Assembly: GCA_030532025.1 (NCBI GenBank)
Contig: JAUNLY010000003.1
Coordinates: 1-39,566, forward strand
DNA from: Eubacteriales bacterium
GTDB lineage: Bacteria; Bacillota; Clostridia; Christensenellales; Aristaeellaceae
Direction of reading: 5' to 3'
Length of the DNA stretch: 39,566 bases
A program made the position numbers and the translations under genes. Under the pieces are notes generated by a model. It was not told the DNA's origin, made no database searches, and saw only the letters and a program-made list of their open reading frames with translations. This document shows, piece after piece, positions 7,334 through 15,161 of the stretch (position 1 is the first letter of the stretch; each line of letters opens with the position of its first letter).

Positions 7334-9354
7334 TTGCTGTCACCCCCGGCTAAATCAAGTATCCTCTGCCGCAGCTCTTTACATATGCGCTCGGTTTCAT
7401 CGCGGGAATCGTTATCGGGGTTATATTCCACATAGTCTCCAAAGCTTAGGCGGCGGCGCTGTTTATCCGCATAAACGGGTATAAAACGACAACGCTTGCC
7501 GGTTTTTTGGTAGTAGATAGGGGCGACGAGCGTAAAGCCTGTAAAAAACTCACCTATTCCGCTGCGCAAATACAGGTTGTTGCGGCTTTCGTCCGCAGGG
7601 TTTTCGGGGAATATTAAAATATCGTCACCCGCCTGCATACATATAGCTGTTTCACGGAATGTTTTAATCAAAAGTTTGGGATTATCTCGGTACACGGGTA
7701 TGCCGTAGGCGGAGTGCATAGCCCAGTTTACTATGGGTGCGGTAAATTTAGCTAAAGGTAGCTGCCATGATTTTGGCATCCATTTTTGGCGCATAAATGT
7801 GCCTTCGTAGATATGCTGTAGGGTAAGGCTTTTATCCATCATTCTGTCTGCAATCCAAGGGCGGAAGGGGAAAGGCATATATATATAGCAACACATGGGG
7901 CCGTAAAGCTCACCGTGGTTGCATATAAATACGTTGCTTATTCCGTCGTTGGTTGGGACTTTTTCTTCTCCCACAATTTGAACGCGCATAAATATGCTTA
8001 CAAACTTGCTTAAAATATTTAGCCCGTAGCGTTTTCTGCTTACTTTTACTATAACGTTTTCAAGCTGTTTTTGCAGGGGGGCATTGGTTTCGCCGTTTTT
8101 TGTAAGCAGCATATAGTCGTGAAGCTTTTTAAGATGATTTTTTGTAAGCGGGAAGCGCAGTGCTGCAAGCCCTGTGGCTATAGCCAACACAAGTGCCGGC
8201 AGTATAAGTGCCGGTTGCAATACGCTTGAAGTGCTTAAAGAAGCATCGTATTCAAAAAAGCTTAAAAGCGCAAGGCCTATTAATGCGAGCATCTGCCCGA
8301 ACATGGAGGCATAGGCTATTACTATGGGTTTAGTCTGTTTTATTTGCTGCAATGTTTCTTTGTCTATTGCAAAAAGAAGCACTTCCTGCATATTCTTTTC
8401 AAGGCGCGAAAGTGCTGCCATGCTTAATAGTATTCCTGCACTGCAGGAAGCCAAGGACAGATAGCGCAATGCTTGGCTCTGGTCCTTAAGCTCTTGCCAG
8501 AAAACTATAAGGCTGAATATCCATAGTGCAAGCCCGAGCAACAATGTGTTGTTTGTGTCGCTTTCTTTAACCTGTGCTATAAAGAAGTTAACAAGCTGTA
8601 CTATAACAAAGCTTGCGAGTATAGCCACAAGGAACGCAAAAAACACCGTATCAGCTGTGGTCGCTATAAATGAGAATATAAGTATCTGAGTTATTTGCAG
8701 TGCTGCAACAGAAAGAACAAGCAGGCGTATAAAGGCCTTATAGGCATTTATGGTGTTTGCCTTTTGCACAGCATCGGCGTTTACGGCTGTTTTTTCGTAG
8801 TAAAAGCCGCGGGATTTTGACAGTATAACGGCTTCAGCTAATGTGTTTATAAAGTATGCACCTGTTAAATACCATGCGGTTTGGTTGTTCTGCGTGGAAA
8901 ACAAAACTATTGCGACTATAATTAAAAACACTGTGGACAGCTCCGCTGTGCGTATACCCCTTTGAACGCCCGACATTTTATAGGTGATGGGGGAGTTTAT
9001 AAGTCTGTTTAGCGTAACGGAGCGCAGCCAAGTAGCAAGCACTATTGCAAATAGCACCCACGCACTCGGCAAAGCGCTTTGTTTTGGGTAAAACAAAATT
9101 AAAGCTATACTAAAAAGAAAGCATATGACTGTAAGCGTATATATTATGATGCGCTCTTTTTTGCCTAAAATTTCGCGGCGGCTCCTGTCAAATATGTATT
9201 TGCTCGCAAGCCCTGCAACCTGTGCTGCAATAAAAAGCGCACCGCCGAAAATAGGCCTTTGCGTTAAAGCGTTTGAAGCTAAAATACAGAATATAAAGTT
9301 ATAAAGCGTAATAAGCGAAGGCATCAGCAAGGAAACGCCTGCCGGAAAAACCAT
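7330..9354 (-). CDS. Membrane-domain / PlsC-like acyltransferase fusion
   Basis: 674 residues. Residues 1 to about 400 hold 10-12 hydrophobic helices in an MFS-like arrangement. Residues about 440-670 form a cytoplasmic glycerolipid-acyltransferase-like domain. Motif I reads CNHGELYG: His480 is present, but the Asp expected at H+5 (HX4D) is Gly485. Motif II is GIPVYRDN, motif III is FPEN (582-585) and motif IV is FIPVY. The layout recalls transporter-acyltransferase fusions such as LplT/Aas, which move and re-acylate lysophospholipids. Here it may acylate a lipid or glycolipid intermediate. AAGGAGG precedes ATG 9354; the next gene overlaps by 4 nt. Loss of the Asp could mean altered chemistry or a divergent subfamily. 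Confidence 0.8.
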   Translation of the reverse strand: MVFPAGVSLLMPSLITLYNFIFCILASNALTQRPIFGGALFIAAQVAGLASKYIFDRSRREILGKKERIIIYTLTVICFLFSIALILFYPKQSALPSAWVLFAIVLATWLRSVTLNRLINSPITYKMSGVQRGIRTAELSTVFLIIVAIVLFSTQNNQTAWYLTGAYFINTLAEAVILSKSRGFYYEKTAVNADAVQKANTINAYKAFIRLLVLSVAALQITQILIFSFIATTADTVFFAFLVAILASFVIVQLVNFFIAQVKESDTNNTLLLGLALWIFSLIVFWQELKDQSQALRYLSLASCSAGILLSMAALSRLEKNMQEVLLFAIDKETLQQIKQTKPIVIAYASMFGQMLALIGLALLSFFEYDASLSTSSVLQPALILPALVLAIATGLAALRFPLTKNHLKKLHDYMLLTKNGETNAPLQKQLENVIVKVSRKRYGLNILSKFVSIFMRVQIVGEEKVPTNDGISNVFICNHGELYGPMCCYIYMPFPFRPWIADRMMDKSLTLQHIYEGTFMRQKWMPKSWQLPLAKFTAPIVNWAMHSAYGIPVYRDNPKLLIKTFRETAICMQAGDDILIFPENPADESRNNLYLRSGIGEFFTGFTLVAPIYYQKTGKRCRFIPVYADKQRRRLSFGDYVEYNPDNDSRDETERICKELRQRILDLAGGDSK

Positions 9355-9377
9355 TGATTACCTCCTTAAAATTGCTG

Positions 9378-9917
9378 CTATATCGCGGGCGATTTTTTGT
9401 CGTCCGCAGTCTTAAAGAAACGCTCTCGCCTGTTTTTTGGCAGGTAGCGCAGAAGCTGTTTGCACACATTGCCTGTTATAAAGCCCATGACTATTCCGGC
9501 AAGCATAAGTATTGCCATGTAATATAGTAGCTTTCCTGTTCTAAGCTGCCACATGGCAACGCCTATCTGCCCTACATTGTGAAGTACAGCCCCTGTTATA
9601 GCGGCACCTAAAGGGCTTACACCTTTTATTAAATATACAACAAGAATCATACCGAGCATAGATAACACGCCCCCCGCCAAGCTATAAAGCATGGCGTTTG
9701 GGTTTGCGAACAAATAGCCACTTAAAAATACCTTTGAAAGCATAAGTGTAAACGAAAAAGGCACGCCCAACCAATAGAGCGAAAGCAAAAGGACGCTGTT
9801 TGCAAGCCCTAATTTTATACCGGGTACGCCAAGCGGTATGAGGGATTCTATATAACCCAGCACCAGCATTACCGCCAAAAACATGGCGCCTAAGGCTATG
9901 CGGTTTGATTTGTTCAT
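9378..9917 (-). CDS. Gx transporter / heptaprenyl diphosphate synthase component I family membrane protein
   Basis: 179 residues with 5-6 membrane helices. The hallmark GVPGIKLGLANSV, then a second half with HNVGQIGVAMW and a basic tail PKNRRERFFK, identify the Hpre_diP_synt_I (Gx transporter) family. Some members were named as a component of heptaprenyl diphosphate synthase. Others look like S-components of ECF-type transporters and often lie beside NusG-domain-II, ApbE or Rnf genes, none of which are here. AAGGAGG precedes ATG 9917. First gene of the minus-strand envelope operon. The real function of the family is uncertain; a link to isoprenoid lipids would fit the downstream GtrA and GT-C-like genes. 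Confidence 0.85.
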   Translation of the reverse strand: MNKSNRIALGAMFLAVMLVLGYIESLIPLGVPGIKLGLANSVLLLSLYWLGVPFSFTLMLSKVFLSGYLFANPNAMLYSLAGGVLSMLGMILVVYLIKGVSPLGAAITGAVLHNVGQIGVAMWQLRTGKLLYYMAILMLAGIVMGFITGNVCKQLLRYLPKNRRERFFKTADDKKSPAI

Positions 9918-9980
9918 TAAATCCTCCTTGAGGTAGTTTAAGATAAGCTATCATATAGCTCTTTGCTGCAACTTAACTAT

Positions 9981-10010
9981 ATTATCGTATATGTTAATAG
10001 CGATTGTCAA
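9981..10010 (-). promoter_or_regulatory. Promoter of the envelope operon
   Basis: Read on the minus strand: a perfect -35 TTGACA (10010-10005), an 18-nt spacer and -10 GATAAT (986-981 in 9981-9986). This gives a leader of about 55 nt before the Gx-family gene. No other promoter is visible in the five overlapping genes, so it probably drives all of them. Confidence 0.75.
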
Positions 10011-10392
10011 TGCAGAGCTATATGCAAGACGTTGAAAGTATATAATTTTACAAGCTGTTTTAAGGTAATACACGATCAATTTATCGGACTTTTTTGTATA
10101 TAGCTACATTACCTTTAAATAGCGCACACACATTTTAACATAGCTTTGAATATCATTAAAGCATAAAAGCCCGTGTGAAGTGAGACGAAAACGTAAGAAA
10201 TGCGTAATATGGAATGAATTAAACCGTAAACAACAGAGAGGTTTGCGCTTACAAAAGCAGTTTAAATTCTACATGACACAAAAAATTGAAACAATAAAAA
10301 CACAATATGCAAAAAAGCTATAAAAACAAACGGAAATCCAAGCTTTTTTTGCATATGAATGCATATTCTTTAAAAAAAATTCCTTTTTTCGC
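10011..10392. other. AT-rich gene-free gap with two inverted repeats
   Basis: No credible gene is seen between the divergent envelope and DUF3798 operons. Two structures stand out. (1) An inverted repeat pairs TTTTAAGGTAAT (10058-10069) with ATTACCTTTAAA (10108-10119); extended to 17 nt it matches 14 of 17, with 38 nt between the arms. (2) ATATGCAAAAAAGCT (10305-10319) pairs with AGCTTTTTTTGCATAT (10341-10356), a 15-bp stem with one bulge and a 21-nt loop. The second is terminator-like, but no gene precedes it. A small RNA or regulatory DNA sites are possible. Confidence 0.5.
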
Positions 10393-10422
10393 TTGCATAG
10401 AGGATTCATTATATGGTATACT
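10393..10422 (+). promoter_or_regulatory. Promoter of the DUF3798 importer operon
   Basis: -35 TTGCAT (10393-10398), an 18-nt spacer and -10 TATACT (10417-10422). The start point would fall near 10429, just before the palindromic operator candidate at 10438-10455. Confidence 0.7.
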
Positions 10423-10437
10423 CCTATCACCTTATAT

Positions 10438-10455
10438 TTTGTGTAGTTACACAAA
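10438..10455. promoter_or_regulatory. Palindromic operator candidate
   Basis: A perfect 8-bp inverted repeat TTTGTGTA-GT-TACACAAA, 18 bp in all. It lies 15 nt downstream of the -10 box, where a bound repressor would block the promoter. The GTGTA/TACAC core resembles sites of some GntR-family regulators. No regulator gene is next to it. Confidence 0.6.
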
Positions 10456-10480
10456 TTAAAAACCAACAGGAGGTAGACAC

Positions 10481-11617
10481 ATGAAAAAATTACTCGGTAT
10501 CCTTCTTAGCGTAACCTTGCTTCTGTCAATGGCAAGTTTTGCTGTAGCGGAAGAAAACTGGAAAGTCGCCATCATGACCGGTACGGTTTCTCAGGGTGAA
10601 GAAGAATTCCGCGCCGCGGAAAAATTATTAGAAAAATACGGCGCAGAACACATTGTAACGGCCACCTATCCGGACAACTTCATGTCCGAAATGGAAACAA
10701 CCGTTTCACAGCTTGTAGCCTTCGGCTCCGACCCCGAAGTAAAAGCCATAGTAATGTGCCAGGCAGTTCCGGGCGCCAAAGCGGGCTTTGAAAAAATCCG
10801 CGAAATGGGCAGAGACGATATTCTTCTCATAGCCGGTACCGCACAGGAAGACCCGATGGACATAGCCGGTGCATCCGACATAGTCCTTTACGCAGACGAA
10901 GCGATACAGGGCGACCTTATCATGCAGAAGCTCGTCGACTGGGGCGTAGACGTATTTATACACTATTCATTCCCGCGCCATATGGCAATGGAACTTATCG
11001 TTGCAAGGCATAACCTGCTCACAGCGAACGCCGAAGCTTTAGGCATCGACATGGTAGACGTAACCGCTCCCGACCCCACGGCGGAAGCAGGCCTCTCCGC
11101 TTCACAGCAGTTCATTCTTGAAGACGTGCCGCAGCAGATGGCAAAATACGAAGGCAAGAAAGTAGCTTTCTTCACAACCAACTGCGGTATGCAGCCCTCG
11201 CTCCAGACAGCAGTTCTTAAAGAGCCCAATGCATACTATCCGCAGCCTTGCTGCCCCAGCCCCTACCACGCATTCCCCGCAACCTTAGGCCTTGAGCTTG
11301 AACCCGGTGCCGATAACGAAGATGCCCTCAAGCAGATCGCCAAGAAGCTGGACGAAAGCGATGCGGTCGGCAGGTTCTCAACATGGGCAGAACCCGTAAA
11401 TATGACCATCATCGACGTAGGCGTTGACTATGCAATTAAGTTCATCAAGGGCGAAGTCGCAGAGAGAAACAACTCTGAAGTTCTTAACGCCATACTTGCT
11501 GAAAAAGCCAATGGTGCGAAATTCAACAAATTCGTCAACTCCGAAGGCGTAGAGCTTGATAACTACTATCTCATAGCGCTTCCTCCGGTAAACTTCGCAG
11601 ATTACCTCGAGAAGTAA
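10481..11617 (+). CDS. DUF3798-type ABC transporter substrate-binding protein
   Basis: 378 residues. Signal peptide (MKKLLGILLS, then LLLSMASFAVA, cleavage before EENW) with no lipobox Cys, so a freely exported or periplasmic protein is predicted. The mature part has a periplasmic-binding-protein I-like alternation: WKVAIMTGTVSQGEEEF, KAIVMCQAVPGA, and KVAFFTTNCGMQPSLQ followed by PQPCCPSPYHAFP. These stretches match my knowledge of the DUF3798 family. It starts an operon with a two-NBD ATPase and two permeases, so it should deliver the substrate to that importer. CAGGAGGT sits about 7 nt before the ATG. The ligand is unknown; by analogy to the related nucleoside/sugar BMP-type systems it may be a nucleoside- or sugar-like molecule. 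Confidence 0.85.
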   Translation: MKKLLGILLSVTLLLSMASFAVAEENWKVAIMTGTVSQGEEEFRAAEKLLEKYGAEHIVTATYPDNFMSEMETTVSQLVAFGSDPEVKAIVMCQAVPGAKAGFEKIREMGRDDILLIAGTAQEDPMDIAGASDIVLYADEAIQGDLIMQKLVDWGVDVFIHYSFPRHMAMELIVARHNLLTANAEALGIDMVDVTAPDPTAEAGLSASQQFILEDVPQQMAKYEGKKVAFFTTNCGMQPSLQTAVLKEPNAYYPQPCCPSPYHAFPATLGLELEPGADNEDALKQIAKKLDESDAVGRFSTWAEPVNMTIIDVGVDYAIKFIKGEVAERNNSEVLNAILAEKANGAKFNKFVNSEGVELDNYYLIALPPVNFADYLEK

Positions 11618-11637
11618 TGTTTTAACTACTGTTAACC

Positions 11638-11670
11638 AATACAGCCCGCCCGATGTGGGCGGGCTGTATT
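11638..11670 (+). terminator. Intra-operon hairpin after the binding-protein gene
   Basis: A 14-bp perfect, GC-rich stem AATACAGCCCGCCC with its complement, and loop GATGT. It is followed by TATTTA rather than a long T-run, so it is probably a partial terminator or a 3' RNA-stabilising hairpin that keeps the binding protein more abundant than ATPase and permeases. The ATPase ribosome site AAGGAGG begins 5 nt after it. Confidence 0.8.
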
Positions 11671-11688
11671 TATTTAAGGAGGCCTGTT

Positions 11689-13299
11689 TTGAAAACAGAA
11701 TATATACTTAACATGCAGGGGATAACCAAGCGTTACGGCGAAAACACCGTGCTTGAAAATGTCAACCTGTCTGTAAGACCGGGGGAAATTCATGCCTTGC
11801 TCGGTGAAAACGGCGCAGGTAAATCCACTCTGATGAACGTGCTCTTCGGTATGCCTGTTATACACAACACCGGCGGTTTTGAAGGGCAGGTTCTTTTAGA
11901 CGGTGAGAATGCCAACATAACTTCCCCGCACGATGCCATGAAAAAGGGCATAGGCATGGTGCACCAAGAGTTCATGTTGCTCCCGGAATTTACTATATCC
12001 GAAAACATAAAACTCAACCGCGAAATAACAAACTCAAACCTCGTCAGCCGTATACTTAATAAAAACCTTGAAACCTTAGACATGCCTAAAATGGCTAAGG
12101 ACGCAAGGAAAGCCTTGGATGATGTTGGTATGGGTATTGATGAATATGTTCAGGTTGCGGGTTTACCTATAGGCTATATGCAGTTTATTGAAATAGCCAG
12201 GGAAATAGATAAGACGGGCGTAAAACTGCTCGTTTTTGACGAGCCTACGGCTGTGCTTACGGAGTCCGAAGCTGATCAGCTTATATCCGTAATGAAAAAA
12301 ATTGCCGCAAGTGGTATCTCCATTATATTTATAACCCACAGGCTCGATGAGGTTATAGCTGCCTCTGATGTCGTCACTATACTGCGCGACGGCAAAACGG
12401 TAGCAAACCTTAAAACCAAGGACGCCACGGTGCTTACTCTTGCGGAACTTATGGTAGGCCGTCAAGGCGAAGGCATGGTGTCTACGGAAAAACGTGCAAT
12501 TCCAAAAGACGCCAAAGTAGCTATGTCTGTGCGCAACCTTTATGTTGATATGCCCGGCGAAGAAGTAAAAGGCGTAGACTTTGACGTCTACGAGGGCGAG
12601 ATTTTTGGCATAGGCGGCCTTGCGGGGCAGGGCAAGATAGGTATTCCAAACGGCATAATGGGGCTTTATGAGGCTTCTGGCGAAGTAAAGCTCTTTGGTG
12701 AACCGCTTCAGATAGGCGACCCTAAAAAGGCGCTTTCTGCAGGCATATCCATGGTATCAGAAGACAGGAAAGGCGTAGGCCTTATGCTTGACCAGTCCAT
12801 TAAAAACAATATCGTATTTAACGCTATGGAGATTAAAGGCGAATACCTGCGCAAAATACTTTTCTTTACGCAAAAAAACGAAGCCGAAATCGACAAACAG
12901 GCGCAAGATATGATAAAAGAGCTTGATATACGCTGCTTTGGCCCGCAACAGGCGGTAGGGACTCTTTCGGGCGGCAACCAACAAAAGGTATGTATAGCAA
13001 GGGCGCTTACCATGAAGCCTAAGTTTTTATTCGTTTCAGAGCCGACCCGTGGAATAGACATAGGTGCCAAACGCTTAGTACTTGAGACGCTTTTAAAACT
13101 CAGCCGAGAGGAAGGTATAACCATCGTCATGGTATCCTCAGAACTTCAGGAGTTGCGCTCTATTTCCGACAGGATTGCTATAGTATCGGAGGGGAAAATA
13201 GTAGACATACTCCCGCCTGATGCTTCAAGTGCGGCTTTCGGCCTTGCCATGAGCGGCATAAAACCGGATGAGCATACCGATGAGGAGGCCAAAGCATGA
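11689..13299 (+). CDS. ABC importer ATPase with two nucleotide-binding domains (RbsA/NupO type)
   Basis: 536 residues. TTG at 11689 is chosen as the start because AAGGAGG (11676-11682) lies 6 nt before it; the upstream in-frame ATG at 11653 is inside the hairpin. NBD1 has an intact Walker A (GENGAGKST) and Walker B (LLVFDEPTA) but a degenerate signature (LPIGYMQ). NBD2 has a degenerate Walker A (GLAGQGKIGI, no Ser/Thr after Lys) and Walker B (LFVSEPTRG, Ser in place of Asp) but an intact signature (LSGGNQQK). The two halves therefore build one canonical and one degenerate ATP site, as in other sugar/nucleoside (CUT2/BMP) importers. The stop overlaps the permease start (ATGA). It powers uptake of the DUF3798 ligand. 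Confidence 0.93.
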   Translation: MKTEYILNMQGITKRYGENTVLENVNLSVRPGEIHALLGENGAGKSTLMNVLFGMPVIHNTGGFEGQVLLDGENANITSPHDAMKKGIGMVHQEFMLLPEFTISENIKLNREITNSNLVSRILNKNLETLDMPKMAKDARKALDDVGMGIDEYVQVAGLPIGYMQFIEIAREIDKTGVKLLVFDEPTAVLTESEADQLISVMKKIAASGISIIFITHRLDEVIAASDVVTILRDGKTVANLKTKDATVLTLAELMVGRQGEGMVSTEKRAIPKDAKVAMSVRNLYVDMPGEEVKGVDFDVYEGEIFGIGGLAGQGKIGIPNGIMGLYEASGEVKLFGEPLQIGDPKKALSAGISMVSEDRKGVGLMLDQSIKNNIVFNAMEIKGEYLRKILFFTQKNEAEIDKQAQDMIKELDIRCFGPQQAVGTLSGGNQQKVCIARALTMKPKFLFVSEPTRGIDIGAKRLVLETLLKLSREEGITIVMVSSELQELRSISDRIAIVSEGKIVDILPPDASSAAFGLAMSGIKPDEHTDEEAKA

Positions 13300-15161
13300 A
13301 AAACTGGAAAAGAATAGTTGCGGCTTTGTTGCTTGTTGTAGGCATAGTTTTAATTGTTATGAGCGTAGTGAATATGCCTAAAAGGAACAGCGAAACAGGC
13401 ACTGCCATAATAGAAAAATTAAGGGTGCGCTCGCTTCTTTCCGCGGTAGGTGACGGCGTTGTGGAATCCTATGTGGATATCGCAAAGAAAAATGCCACGG
13501 AAGAAGTAAAAGCTGCCGGCGGCTCCCTTAGCGACCTTCGCAAGGCGATAAAAGAAGCCGAAGAAAAAGTACGCTCCGAATTTACGGGAGACACAACAGA
13601 CTATACCGGCAAAGATATGACGGGCGTTTACGCTTCTCTTGCCGAGTATGACGCTTCTCTTGCAAGCTACGCCGACGAAAAAGCGCTTGCCGAGAAAAAA
13701 TATTACGACGCGCATTTGGCGGAGGCGGAAGCCTTAGCAGAGCAAAAGCGAGAGGAAGCCATAGCTAAAGGCGAAGATGTACCCGCAGAAGAAACCGTAT
13801 TTGTGGATATGTCAGGCTTTACCCCAACCGAAAAAATGCTTTCTCTTCGCGCAACCGCAGACGAAAAATATAAGCTCCTCGGTGCGGAACTCATGAAGGT
13901 TGAGCCCCAGCTTACCGAAAACGCTTTGGAAACACTGCAAAAAACAGTCGATAGTGTACTCTACCAAGAGCAGCGGGATTTTGCCTCTCTGTATGATGCC
14001 TACGCTTCATACGCAGGCACCGATGTATTGGACGACCAGCGTCAGGCTTTTATAATTCGCTACGCGGACGACTTTATCACATTTGGCGTAGGGTTTATAA
14101 TTTTAGCGTTTGCAATATATTTCTACGATGCCATAGTAAAGGCTTTGGGCGTACCGCGGTTTATAATAGGCTTGTTCTTTATACTGCTGTGCCTGTCGGC
14201 CTTGGTGTTGGATCTAAACCTGTCTGCCCTTCTAAGCAACACTGTTGTTCGTATGGGTATGAACTCCGTCATGGTTTTGGCTATGGTTCCCGGTATACAG
14301 TGCGGTATAAGCCTAAACTTAGGTCTACCAATAGGCCTTGTTGCAGGGCTCTTGGGCGGCCTTATGGCAATAGAATATGAAATACCAGGCATTGCAGGCT
14401 TCCTGTTTGCTTTAGCTTCAGGTATGATTATAGCGGCCATAGCGGGTTACCTTTACGCCATGCTGTTGAACCGCTTAAAAGGCTCCGAAATGTCCGTTAC
14501 CACATATGTTGGTTTCTCGGTCGTTTCTCTTATGAGCATAGCTTGGCTTATGTTGCCCTTTAAATCGCTTAAACTCCGTTGGCCATTGGGTACGGGTCTT
14601 CGTAATACTATAGGTCTTGATAAATCAAACTTCTGGCGCATACTGGATCGCTTCCTCGCTTTTAAAATAGGCGACTTTATGGTGCCGACGGGATTGCTTC
14701 TGTTTATGGCGTTTGCCTGCTTAATGGTATGGCTTTTCAGCCGTTCAAAAACCGGTGTTGCCATGCAAGCGGTAGGTAACAACAGGCGTTTTGCTCAGGC
14801 TACCGGTATAAATGTAAACAAAATGCGCACCATAGGTACGGTTCTTTCGACCGTTTTGGGTGCGGTTGGCATACTTGTCTACTCTCAAAGCTATGGCTTT
14901 ATGCAGCTTTACACAGCTCCTAGGCAGATGGGCTTTGTTGCAGCTTCCGCAATACTAATAGGCGGTGCGAGCACTTCAAGGACCAAAATAAGCCATGTCA
15001 TAATAGGTACATTCCTTTTCCAAGGCGTTTTGACGCTCGGTATGCCCGTTGCTAACGAACTGGTACCCGGTTCTACAATTTCCGAAACCATGAGAATACT
15101 TATTTCAAACGGTATAATTCTGTATGCACTTACCAAGTCGGGAGGGGACACGCGTGGATAA
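13296..15161 (+). CDS. ABC importer permease with large extracytoplasmic insertion
   Basis: 621 residues, about twice the usual length of this permease family. TM1 is at 7-26. Residues 28 to about 249 form a soluble Ala/Glu/Lys-rich, probably helical or coiled-coil stretch (for example LAEAEALAEQKREEAIAKGE). A standard BPD_transp_2-type core follows (residues 251-610), with about 8-9 helices and the ATPase-contact loop around GINVNKMRTIG. The basic N-terminus MKNWKR should stay inside, placing the insertion outside the membrane. It could dock the DUF3798 binding protein or sense ligand; that is inference. ATG overlaps the ATPase stop, with AGGAGG just upstream. The next permease overlaps by 8 nt. 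Confidence 0.9.
   Translation: MKNWKRIVAALLLVVGIVLIVMSVVNMPKRNSETGTAIIEKLRVRSLLSAVGDGVVESYVDIAKKNATEEVKAAGGSLSDLRKAIKEAEEKVRSEFTGDTTDYTGKDMTGVYASLAEYDASLASYADEKALAEKKYYDAHLAEAEALAEQKREEAIAKGEDVPAEETVFVDMSGFTPTEKMLSLRATADEKYKLLGAELMKVEPQLTENALETLQKTVDSVLYQEQRDFASLYDAYASYAGTDVLDDQRQAFIIRYADDFITFGVGFIILAFAIYFYDAIVKALGVPRFIIGLFFILLCLSALVLDLNLSALLSNTVVRMGMNSVMVLAMVPGIQCGISLNLGLPIGLVAGLLGGLMAIEYEIPGIAGFLFALASGMIIAAIAGYLYAMLLNRLKGSEMSVTTYVGFSVVSLMSIAWLMLPFKSLKLRWPLGTGLRNTIGLDKSNFWRILDRFLAFKIGDFMVPTGLLLFMAFACLMVWLFSRSKTGVAMQAVGNNRRFAQATGINVNKMRTIGTVLSTVLGAVGILVYSQSYGFMQLYTAPRQMGFVAASAILIGGASTSRTKISHVIIGTFLFQGVLTLGMPVANELVPGSTISETMRILISNGIILYALTKSGGDTRG

Noticed and set aside
10269-10466. Small minus-strand frame in the gap; from an internal ATG it would give a 46-aa, Lys-rich peptide with one hydrophobic helix, resembling a type I toxin
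   Set aside because: It runs antisense through the importer promoter and operator, its ribosome site is poorly spaced (AGGAG about 11 nt before the ATG), and AT-rich sequence easily gives such frames. Not listed as a gene.
11653-11688. ATG at 11653 as start of the importer ATPase
   Set aside because: It lies inside the GC-rich hairpin and has no Shine-Dalgarno; TTG 11689 has AAGGAGG at ideal distance and gives the family-like N-terminus.
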